DNA from: FEN-1219 sp964503125
GTDB taxonomy: Bacteria > Pseudomonadota > Gammaproteobacteria > Steroidobacterales > Rariloculaceae
Assembly: GCA_964503125.1 (NCBI GenBank)
Contig: CAZCZE010000067.1
Span: forward strand, 37,448-101,447
Length of the DNA: 64,000 bases
Direction: 5' to 3'
Shown here: piece by piece, positions 8,808 to 15,841 of the stretch
Layout of the letters: each line of letters begins with the position of its first letter
Position numbering within the stretch: the first letter of the stretch is position 1
Notes under the pieces: model-generated
Databases searched by the model: none
What the model was told of the DNA's origin: nothing
Seen by the model: only the letters and a program-made list of their open reading frames with translations
Made by a program: the position numbers and the translations under genes

Positions 8808-9188
8808 TCACTCGTACTGGCAGAGCGGGCCGGTGCCGCAGTCGTCGAGCTCGTCGAGCAGCCACGCGGTGCTGAGCACGCCGCCGACGACGCCGAGCGT
8901 GATGTACGTGACACGCTTGTTCATGCGGCCGATCTCGAGCGACGTCAAGTCGCTCGCTTGGACGCGCTGGCCGTCGTCGCCCGTGAGCGTGCCGTCGTCT
9001 TGGACGTTCGTGACCTCGAACGACAACTGCACGCCCGAGCCGGTTTGCGCGCGAACTTCGTCGCCGACCCGAATGGTGTTGCGCGGGAACGCGCCGTCGC
9101 GCAACGGCACCGCGGTGTAGGTCACGCACCCCGCGAGGCACGCGAGCGAGAGCAGCGTCGTCATTAGCAGCGCCGGTCGGCCGGTCAT
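8808..9188 (-). CDS. Small hypothetical lipoprotein
   Basis: A 126-residue protein with a lipobox (LACLAGC, Cys21), indicating acylation and membrane anchoring. A region reading as a small beta domain follows (DEVRAQTGSGVQLSFEVTNVQDDGTLTGDDGQRVQASDLTSLEIGR), then a hydrophobic segment (YITLGVVGGVLSTAWLL) and a Cys-containing tail. It resembles widespread unnamed gammaproteobacterial lipoproteins. It starts 3 nt from the ankyrin gene stop, so it is probably the last gene of that operon. Confidence 0.8.
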   Translation of the reverse strand: MTGRPALLMTTLLSLACLAGCVTYTAVPLRDGAFPRNTIRVGDEVRAQTGSGVQLSFEVTNVQDDGTLTGDDGQRVQASDLTSLEIGRMNKRVTYITLGVVGGVLSTAWLLDELDDCGTGPLCQYE

Positions 9189-9191
9189 GGG

Positions 9192-10913
9192 CTAGCGCGC
9201 CGTGCTCGAGAGTTGGGCGGGGGGTGGGTTCGCGGCCATGAGCTCGCGGAGCACGGCGGCGGTTTCTTCGTGTGGCTCGGCAGCCTGGCGCAGGAACTGC
9301 TCGTTGTAGTTGCCGAGCGCGAGGTCGAGCGCCGTGCGGCCGTTCGCGTCCAAAGCGTAGAGGTCGGCGCCGTTCTCGGCGAGGAACTTGACGAACGCCG
9401 TGAAGCCCTTCATCGCGGCGCCGTGCAGCGCGGTGCGGTGCGGCTTCGCGCGCGGGCTCGGCACCTGCCGGCCGCGATAGTCGTAGCGGTAGTCGGAGAG
9501 GCGTTGCTCGATGACGAGCAGGTGCGCCGCGGCCTCGCCCTGTGGCTCCACGAGCATGCGCGCGTTGATGTCGGCGCCCGCGTCGAGCAGTGCGCGCATC
9601 GTCGCGAGCACGCTTTCGTCCGTGCGGTTGCGGCCGCGCGTCACGCGCAGCCCGAACTCGACGCCGGCCGCCGCCATGAGCGGCGTGACGCCCTGGTTGC
9701 TCGGCAAGTCGACGAGGGCGCCGTGCTCAAGCAACAGCTTCACCATCGGCGTGTCGCCGGCGCGCGCGGCGCGCAAGAGCGGCGTGGCGCCCATCGAGAG
9801 GATCGAGTCGCCGCCGCGATCCTGCGGCACGTTGCGGTACGGCGGGCGACGCTTGAGCTGCGCGTTGACGTTGGCGCCTTTCTCGAGCAACAAGCGCGCG
9901 ACGTCGATCGCTTTGTGCTTGTCCATGCTCGGCAGCACGACCATCGAGCCGTTGCCCATCACGGGGATCGTGCTCGTGTCGGCCGCGAGATAGAGCGGCG
10001 AGCGGCCATAGAGGTCCCACTTGTCGACGTCGGCGCCGGCGTCGATGAGGTACGCCGCGAAATCGAAGTGCAGGTTCAGCAGCGCGAGGTTCAGCGGCGT
10101 GACGCGGTGCGGGTCGGGCAGGTCGAGGTCGGCGCCGCCGGCCGCAAGTTCGCGCGCGCAGTCGATGCAGCCCTCGCGCGCCGCATAGAGCAGCGCCGTG
10201 AAGCCGCCCTGGTTCATGTCCTTGGGCCGCGGCTCCTTGATGACCTTGCGCTCCCAGTTACGCACGGCGCCGCGCGCATTGACGTCGGCGCCGCGCGAGA
10301 CCAAGAGCTTGATCATCGCGGGCTGCTTCTGCGCGGCCGCCCACATGAGCGCACTTTGCTGCCCCCAGAGCTCGATCGCGTTGACGTCGGCGCCCGCGTC
10401 GAGCAGCAGTGTCGCGGCCTCGACGTTGCCCGTTCGCGCGACGGCCATGAGCGGCGTCTCTCCCTCGGGATTCGCGATGTCGGCATCGGCGTCGCCCGCG
10501 AGCAGCGCCGCGATGACGCCCGTGTTGCCCGCGATCGCGGCTTCGGAGAGCGCCGAGGCACCGAACTCGTTCTGCGCGTCGACGGCGGCGCCCGCGTCGA
10601 CGAGCGCCTCGACGAGCTCGGCGTCGCCGTTGTAGGCGGCCCAGATGAGCGCCGTCGTGCCGTCGGGGCCGCGCGCGGCGACGTCGGCGCCGGCTTCGAG
10701 CGCCGCGAGCGCGGCCGCGCGGTCGCCGGCTTCCGCGGCATCGAGCAACGTCGGCTCGGCCGCCGTCGCGGCCGTGGCGAGCGAGGCCAACGCGAGAACG
10801 GCGACGCGGGCATGGATGCCCGCGGTAGAGCAACGCAGGCGCGGGCAGGGATGCCCGCGGTAGAGCAACGCACGGAGCAGTTGCCGAGAGCAGTTGCCGA
10901 AGCGCCGGATCAT
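9192..10913 (-). CDS. Exported ankyrin-repeat protein
   Basis: A 573-residue protein made almost wholly of ankyrin repeats from about residue 55 (TLLDAAEAGDRAAALAALEAGADVAARGPDGTTALIWAAYNGD and many further copies of the DGxTPLxxAxxxG...LLLxxGADVN pattern). The signal hydrophobic stretch (VAVLALASLATAATA, residues 37-51) is preceded by an unusually long basic N-region. That region translates a tandem pair of REP-like hairpins (residues 14-36, LLYRGHPCP and STAGIHAR). The ATG at 10913 lies 4 nt past the DUF1552 stop, consistent with translational coupling. It probably acts as a periplasmic protein-binding partner of the DUF1552/DUF1592 proteins; that role is inferred from context. Confidence 0.88.
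   Translation of the reverse strand: MIRRFGNCSRQLLRALLYRGHPCPRLRCSTAGIHARVAVLALASLATAATAAEPTLLDAAEAGDRAAALAALEAGADVAARGPDGTTALIWAAYNGDAELVEALVDAGAAVDAQNEFGASALSEAAIAGNTGVIAALLAGDADADIANPEGETPLMAVARTGNVEAATLLLDAGADVNAIELWGQQSALMWAAAQKQPAMIKLLVSRGADVNARGAVRNWERKVIKEPRPKDMNQGGFTALLYAAREGCIDCARELAAGGADLDLPDPHRVTPLNLALLNLHFDFAAYLIDAGADVDKWDLYGRSPLYLAADTSTIPVMGNGSMVVLPSMDKHKAIDVARLLLEKGANVNAQLKRRPPYRNVPQDRGGDSILSMGATPLLRAARAGDTPMVKLLLEHGALVDLPSNQGVTPLMAAAGVEFGLRVTRGRNRTDESVLATMRALLDAGADINARMLVEPQGEAAAHLLVIEQRLSDYRYDYRGRQVPSPRAKPHRTALHGAAMKGFTAFVKFLAENGADLYALDANGRTALDLALGNYNEQFLRQAAEPHEETAAVLRELMAANPPPAQLSSTAR
10805..10872 (-). repeat. Tandem REP-like hairpins inside the ankyrin gene
   Basis: Two 33-nt units, 35 nt apart, each have an 8-bp perfect stem (CGCGGGCA / TGCCCGCG) around a 4-nt loop (TGGA at 10805-10824, GGGA at 10840-10859), followed by the constant flank GTAGAGCAACGCA. 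Both are translated as part of the ankyrin protein's N-terminal region. A third unit lies in the DUF1592 gene. Confidence 0.85.
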
Positions 10914-10917
10914 GGCT

Positions 10918-12204
10918 CTAGACCTCCGACAACGTGCCGCCGCTGTCGCCGATCGACTCGATCGGGATCCCGGTGCGCTCGAGCAGCGTGAGCAGCAGGT
11001 CGGCGTGGCGCGAATCCTGCGGGTAATGCACGTGATGGCCGCCTTTGATGCGGCCGTGCGCGGATCCTAAGATCGCCGACGGCAGCGGGTCGTTGTTGTG
11101 GCGATTGCTGTCGCTCATGTTGCTGCCGAACAGGATCATCGAGTGATCGAGCAGGGAGCCGTCGCCTTCCTGCGCCTTCGCCATGCGGTCCACGAAGCGC
11201 GCGAACACTCTCGTGTGGTACGTCTGAATCACGGCCAGGCGATCCTGCTTACCCGGGTCGTTCGCGTGGTGCAAGAGCGGATGGAATGCCTCCGAGATGC
11301 TCAGGTTGTTATACGTGCGCATGCTCGCTTCGCGGTCCATCGAGAACGTGATCACGCGCGTGAGATCGGCCTGGAATGCGAGCGCCATCAAATCGAACAT
11401 GAGCGCGAAGTGCGCGTCGAGGTCGTTCGGCACGCCGATCGGCGCCTCGGGAATGTCGAGGTTGCTCGTGTCCTGCGTGGACGCCATCTGCACGCGGCGC
11501 TCGATCTCGCGCACCGAGTCCAGGTACACGCCGACGGCGGCGCGATCCTGGCCGCCGAGCTTGGCTTGCAAGCCCGCCGCCTGCCCCATGACGCGGTCGA
11601 GGATGCTGCCCGTCTCGGCGACGATCGCGGCGCGCTCGGCCTCGTCGTCGCCCTGCCCGAACAGCCGGTAGAACACGTTGCGCGGATTGACCTCCTGCGG
11701 CAGCGACTGCGTCGGCGTGCGCCACGCGAGCTGCGCGCCGCGCATCGACGTCGTCAGCTCGAGCGACGGTATGCGCGTCTCCTGGCCGATGTGCCGCGCC
11801 GCGAACTGGTCGGCCGTGACGCCGGCATCGGGGCCGATGACGCCGGCCTGTTTCGGCGCGACGCACGACAGCCACGTGCGCTCGATGAACTCGTGCGGCT
11901 CGGGGCTCTCGGCGGGCTTGTTGCGCAGGCCCGAAACGATCGTCATGTGCTGCCGATAGGGAGCCAGCGGCTCCAAGATCCGCGGCAGCGCGTAGTCCTT
12001 GCCCGTCTCGGCCGGCGCCCAGAGGCGCATGACGGCGCCGTGCGGGAAGCCGACGAACGCGAGCCGGTGCGGAATCTTCGCCGCGGCCGTCTGCGCGAAG
12101 GCGACGCCCGCGGGGTTCATGGCGTCGAGGAGTGGCAGCGCGATGGCGGCCCCCGCTCCCTTGAGCACCGTGCGACGCGAAAGATGTTTCTTCGTGATGA
12201 ACAT
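10918..12204 (-). CDS. Tat-exported DUF1552 protein
   Basis: A 428-residue protein with a clear Tat signal (HLSRRTVLKGAGAAIALPLL) and DUF1552 hallmarks: AFVGFPHGAVMRLWAP, TIVSGLRNKPAE, DQFAARHIGQETRIPSLEL, RERVSISEAFH-like HPLLHHANDPGK and ILFGSNMSDSNRHNNDPLP. DUF1552 proteins pair with DUF1592-type cytochrome-like proteins in Planctomycetes and many Gammaproteobacteria; their function is unknown, though the fold is sulfatase/DUF1501-like. It lies 11 nt from the DUF1592 gene. The ATG at 12204 was chosen because it opens directly into the Tat signal. Confidence 0.92.
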   Translation of the reverse strand: MFITKKHLSRRTVLKGAGAAIALPLLDAMNPAGVAFAQTAAAKIPHRLAFVGFPHGAVMRLWAPAETGKDYALPRILEPLAPYRQHMTIVSGLRNKPAESPEPHEFIERTWLSCVAPKQAGVIGPDAGVTADQFAARHIGQETRIPSLELTTSMRGAQLAWRTPTQSLPQEVNPRNVFYRLFGQGDDEAERAAIVAETGSILDRVMGQAAGLQAKLGGQDRAAVGVYLDSVREIERRVQMASTQDTSNLDIPEAPIGVPNDLDAHFALMFDLMALAFQADLTRVITFSMDREASMRTYNNLSISEAFHPLLHHANDPGKQDRLAVIQTYHTRVFARFVDRMAKAQEGDGSLLDHSMILFGSNMSDSNRHNNDPLPSAILGSAHGRIKGGHHVHYPQDSRHADLLLTLLERTGIPIESIGDSGGTLSEV

Positions 12205-12215
12205 GACTCTCTCTC

Positions 12216-14723
12216 CTACTCTGCTGCGGCTTGCGCGACGATGGGCGCCGGTGGCACGGGAGGCTCCGGCGCCACGCGCATGCGGAACGGCTCGCTCGCC
12301 ACCACCTGCCAAACCAACTCCGAGAAACGATAGTCCTTTTTGCCCGCCTCGCGCACGATCTTGCGCACGGCCGGCATGTCGCGGTAATCGACGGTGCGGC
12401 CGAGCGCGTACATGAGGAAGCGCTCCGTGAACGTCTGCACGAACTGCTTAGGGTTGCGCAGCAGCGCCTCGCGCAGGTCGTCGGGGCCGCTGATGGCCGT
12501 GCCGTCGGGCAGCTCGGCGGCCGAGTCGATCGGCGCACCGTTGTAGCGATCGACGTCGCGCCAGACGCCGACGGCGTCGAAGTTCTCGAGCGCGAAGCCG
12601 AGCGGGTCCATGACGCCGTGGCACGCGAAGCAGGTCGGGTTCTCGCGGTGCTGCGCGATGATCTCGCGCACCGTGCGCGCCTTGGCCGTGCCGATCTCGG
12701 CCTCGGGGAACGCCTCGACGCCCGGCGGCGGCGTCGCGGGCGGCGCGCCCGCGATGTACTCGAGGATGAACGCGCCGCGCAGCACGGGCGACGTACGGTT
12801 CGGGTACGCCGCGGCCATGAGGATCGCGCCCTTGCCGAGCAGGCCCCACCGCGTCGAGTCTTCGAGCTCGATGCGCCGGAAGCGGTCGCCCTTGACGCTG
12901 TTGATGCCGTAGAGCAGCGCCACCCGTTCGTTGACGAACGTGTGCTTCGCCGTCATGAACTCGACGACGCTGCGATCTTCATCGAAGAGGCTCTTCGCGA
13001 ACAATGCGAGCTCGGTGAGGTAGTCCTCGCGCGGATCGCCGCTGCCGGAGGCGTACGGGAAGATCGAGACGTCGGGCTCGACTTCCTCGAGACGCTTGAG
13101 ATCCAGCCAGTGGTAGACGAAGTTGCTCGCGAGCGTCGCGGCGCGCGGATCTTTCAGCATGCGCTCGACTTGGGCGCGCAGCACGCGCTCGTCGCCGAGC
13201 TCGCCGCGCACGGCGAGCTCGCGGAGCTCGTCGTCCGGGATCGTGTTCCAGAGGAAGAACGACAGCTTCGAGGCCAGCGTCACGTGGTCGATGGCGTACG
13301 TCTCCCCGTGGGCGAGACCCGCCGGCGGCGTCTCGATGCGATAGAGGAAATACGGGCTCGCGAGGATGCCCGTGATGCCGCTGCGAATTCCCTCTTCGAA
13401 ACCGCTCGTGGCCACGCCGTCGCGGTAGTACGCGAGCAGCTCTTGCAGGTCTTCCTCGGCGAGCGGCCGGCGGTACGCGCGCGTCGCGAGCTCGCTCAAG
13501 ATGCGCTCGGCGCAAAGCTGCTCGTCGGCAACTGCTCCTTGCGTTGCTCTACCGCGGGCATCCCTGCCCGCGTCGTCGCCGCGGGACGGATGGCACACGA
13601 AAATTCGCTCGCGGCTCGGCGTGGCGCTCAGGCCCACGGGATTGTAGGGGCCGCTGACCTCGAACGACTGGACACGGAACACCCGATCCTGGCCGCCGCC
13701 CGGCACGAACGCCTGGAGCTGATCGTCGGACTCGGCGAACGTGCGGCGGCGGAACGTAACGCCGACCTTGTGCGGGCCCGCCGTCGCCGAGAAGCGGATG
13801 TTCTTGAGACGCGCGTTGACTTTCTCCATCACGCCGTCTTGCACCTGGTCGTAGGCGCGCATGTCCTCCTCGCCGCCGACCACCGTCTCGTAGACCATGC
13901 GCCCGTCGAGCGTCACGACGACGGTGTTCTCGAACTCCGAGGTGTTGCCCCAGATGTGGCTGAACATGTCGGCGATGTTGACCTCGTACTCGCCGTCGGA
14001 CGGGAACAGATGCGTGGCGACGAAGCCGCCGCGCGTGCCGAGCGGCAGGCCGTGCACGTGCGCCTGCTGGCGGCCCGGCGGCGCGAAGTACGTCTGACCG
14101 CCGGTGCACGCATCGGGCCGGCCCACGGCGCGCACGGCGATCTGGCGGGCCGCGCCCACGTACTGCTCGATGAACGACGGCGAGACTTGCAGGCCGCTCG
14201 CGATGTTGTCGAAGTGCTTGACCTCTTCGTCCTGCGGCAGGAACTCGTTGGGCGCGATATCGAGCGCCAAAAGATCGCGCACGGCGTTCGCGTACTCCTT
14301 GCGGTTGAGCCGGTGCGGCACGATGGCCGGATAACCGTGATTCGCGGCCGCGGCTTCGTCGAGCGCGTCCTCGAGCCAGGCGACGAACGTCTGGAGCCGT
14401 GCTTCGTCGGGCCTCGGCTCCTTGGGCGGCGGCATCGCGTGGCTGCGCAGCTTGCGCACGGCCATTTCGAGCTTCTCGGCGTGCTGCGCGACGCTCTTAG
14501 GGCCGATCTTCTCGAAGTCGATGCCGCCCGCGAGCTCGGCGCCGTTGTGGCACTCGGTGCAATAGCGGTCCACGAGCGGCCATTGCTCGGGCGCGCGCTC
14601 CGCGACCGTCGCCTCGGCGAACGGGTTGCAGCCCGCGAGCGCGCCCATGAGCACGAGCAGGACGCCCCGCAACGCGATCTGGAGGGCGGTCTCGCCGCGA
14701 GTCCGTTTCATCGTCGAGTCCAT
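12216..14723 (-). CDS. DUF1592/DUF1588/DUF1585 haem-motif lipoprotein
   Basis: An 835-residue lipoprotein (lipobox LMGALAGC). Its order is a cytochrome c-like segment with YCTECHNG, DUF1587 (VPHRLNRKEYANAVRDLL), a carbohydrate-binding-like region, DUF1595 (ILSELATRAYRRPL), DUF1592 (GITGILASPYFLYRIE...LSFFLWNTIPDDELRELA), DUF1588 (KHTFVNERVALLYGI...YPNRTSPVLRGAFILEYIAGAPP) and DUF1585 with a second CxxCH (TCFACHGVMDPLGFALENFDAVG). This is the planctomycete-type multi-domain architecture, probably a periplasmic redox protein. A REP-like hairpin (13540-13572) is translated in frame between the binding region and DUF1595. Alternative start: ATG at 14711. Confidence 0.93.
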   Translation of the reverse strand: MDSTMKRTRGETALQIALRGVLLVLMGALAGCNPFAEATVAERAPEQWPLVDRYCTECHNGAELAGGIDFEKIGPKSVAQHAEKLEMAVRKLRSHAMPPPKEPRPDEARLQTFVAWLEDALDEAAAANHGYPAIVPHRLNRKEYANAVRDLLALDIAPNEFLPQDEEVKHFDNIASGLQVSPSFIEQYVGAARQIAVRAVGRPDACTGGQTYFAPPGRQQAHVHGLPLGTRGGFVATHLFPSDGEYEVNIADMFSHIWGNTSEFENTVVVTLDGRMVYETVVGGEEDMRAYDQVQDGVMEKVNARLKNIRFSATAGPHKVGVTFRRRTFAESDDQLQAFVPGGGQDRVFRVQSFEVSGPYNPVGLSATPSRERIFVCHPSRGDDAGRDARGRATQGAVADEQLCAERILSELATRAYRRPLAEEDLQELLAYYRDGVATSGFEEGIRSGITGILASPYFLYRIETPPAGLAHGETYAIDHVTLASKLSFFLWNTIPDDELRELAVRGELGDERVLRAQVERMLKDPRAATLASNFVYHWLDLKRLEEVEPDVSIFPYASGSGDPREDYLTELALFAKSLFDEDRSVVEFMTAKHTFVNERVALLYGINSVKGDRFRRIELEDSTRWGLLGKGAILMAAAYPNRTSPVLRGAFILEYIAGAPPATPPPGVEAFPEAEIGTAKARTVREIIAQHRENPTCFACHGVMDPLGFALENFDAVGVWRDVDRYNGAPIDSAAELPDGTAISGPDDLREALLRNPKQFVQTFTERFLMYALGRTVDYRDMPAVRKIVREAGKKDYRFSELVWQVVASEPFRMRVAPEPPVPPAPIVAQAAAE
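13540..13572 (-). repeat. REP-like hairpin inside the DUF1592 gene
   Basis: A single copy of the same 33-nt unit as at 10805-10872, with an 8-bp stem (CGCGGGCA / TGCCCGCG), 4-nt loop and the GTAGAGCAACGCA flank. Here it lies on the minus strand and is read in a frame that avoids the TAG in its flank, giving residues AGRDARGRATQG. Confidence 0.85.
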
Positions 14724-14724
14724 T

Positions 14725-15657
14725 CTAGGCATCCGGGGACAAATAGGCCCACAAGCTCTGAAACGCACGTTCCACGAAGGCGTCCGACGGGCCCATTATC
14801 GCATCGAACTCTTGCGTCGGCTTGGCGGCCACGGCCTCTTTCGGGCCGCCGCCGCTGTAGAGCGTCTTCACGAGCCGCTCCCAGATGAGGCTGTACATGT
14901 CGTACTGACGGCGCAGGTCGGCATGCGTGAGCATGGGGCCGCGCGCGGGCACGATGCGCGTCTCTGCGTTCGCCACGTAGAACAGTGTGTCGAGGCCGCC
15001 GACCATGCCGCCGATCCAGCCGCCCGTCCACCAATCGATGGCCGGCCAGCCCGCTCCCGTGACGGCGTCGCCGACCGCGAGCACGTTGTCGTCGGGAAAG
15101 AACACGTACATGTCGCCGTCGGTGTGCGGGCAGTCGCGCAGATGGCCGCAGCGCACACGCCGGCCGCCGACCGCGAGCTCGGTCTCGCCGTAGAAGGTTT
15201 TGTTCGGCAGCGCGATTTTGGCCAGCGGCTCGACGGTCTCGTCGTTCCACGGCCAGGTGACGTCGGTCGTGAGCCAGAGCTTGGTGTTCTCCTGCGCAAC
15301 GATCGTCGCGCCGCTAAGCCCCAGCGCTTCGTTCGAGCCCGTCTGCTCGGGGTGCCAATGGGTGTTGAATAGCGTGTGGACCTTGCCGCTCTGCGGCAAC
15401 GCCGCGAGCATCTCGGTGAGCGCGTTCGCGCGCCCCTTCGGCGCGCCGTCGACGAGCGCGACACCCGACTCGTCGGTTACGGCGAGCACGTTGGTCGCGC
15501 CGAGATTCAAAACGTGGAAGCCGTTGCCAAGGTCGCGCGCGTCACCGGCGGCGGGCTGAGCGTGCAGCGCGGGCCCGCGCAAGCCGAGGCCGAGCGAGGC
15601 CCCGACGAGCCCTGCCACCGTCGTGCTCAACAACGTGCGCCGCGAGACTGACCGCAA
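14725..15657 (-). CDS. Tat-exported MBL-fold metallo-hydrolase
   Basis: A 310-residue protein with a Tat signal (SRRTLLSTTVAG). The MBL core shows GVALVDGAP, THWHPEQTGSNEAL (an HxHxE variant of HxHxDH), HLRDCPHTDGDMYVFFPDDNVLAVGDAVTGAGWP with the bridging Asp, and a late TLFYVANAETRIVPARGPML. It most resembles cyclase/dehydrase-like or SoxH-like periplasmic MBL hydrolases; the substrate is unknown. The DUF1592 start follows its stop almost directly, so it probably heads the operon MBL-DUF1592-DUF1552-ankyrin-lipoprotein. Confidence 0.88.
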   Translation of the reverse strand: MRSVSRRTLLSTTVAGLVGASLGLGLRGPALHAQPAAGDARDLGNGFHVLNLGATNVLAVTDESGVALVDGAPKGRANALTEMLAALPQSGKVHTLFNTHWHPEQTGSNEALGLSGATIVAQENTKLWLTTDVTWPWNDETVEPLAKIALPNKTFYGETELAVGGRRVRCGHLRDCPHTDGDMYVFFPDDNVLAVGDAVTGAGWPAIDWWTGGWIGGMVGGLDTLFYVANAETRIVPARGPMLTHADLRRQYDMYSLIWERLVKTLYSGGGPKEAVAAKPTQEFDAIMGPSDAFVERAFQSLWAYLSPDA

Positions 15658-15698
15658 ACTCTACTCCCGCAATCGCCCCACTCGCGATTGGCTAACTC

Positions 15699-15704
15699 AT
15701 TATA
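15699..15704 (-). promoter_or_regulatory. Candidate -10 box for the MBL operon
   Basis: A perfect TATAAT on the minus strand lies 41 nt before the MBL ATG, in an AT-rich patch of otherwise GC-rich intergenic sequence. The -35 region at the expected distance is a poor match. The position fits a promoter for the five-gene operon below it. Confidence 0.45.
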
Positions 15705-15841
15705 TTGAGGCACCCGCGGCGCCACATCCGAAGAATCCGTAACGCCCACGCAGGGTTGGCCGCGCCCGCGCGGCACAGGCTGCGATGCGATACCTGACAT
15801 TTATCGCGTAACGAGCTGATTTTTAACAAAACGCGTGCGCC

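Noticed and set aside
10805..10872. CRISPR array (short palindromic repeats with a 35-nt period)
   Set aside because: Only two units occur, there is no variable spacer, and the repeat plus flank is the same unit found singly at 13540; no cas genes are present.
12231..14888. Plus-strand frame of 885 codons opposite the DUF1592 gene
   Set aside because: It is a mirror frame of a gene with clear DUF1592-family motifs; its translation is low-complexity Arg/Val/Asp/Glu sequence.
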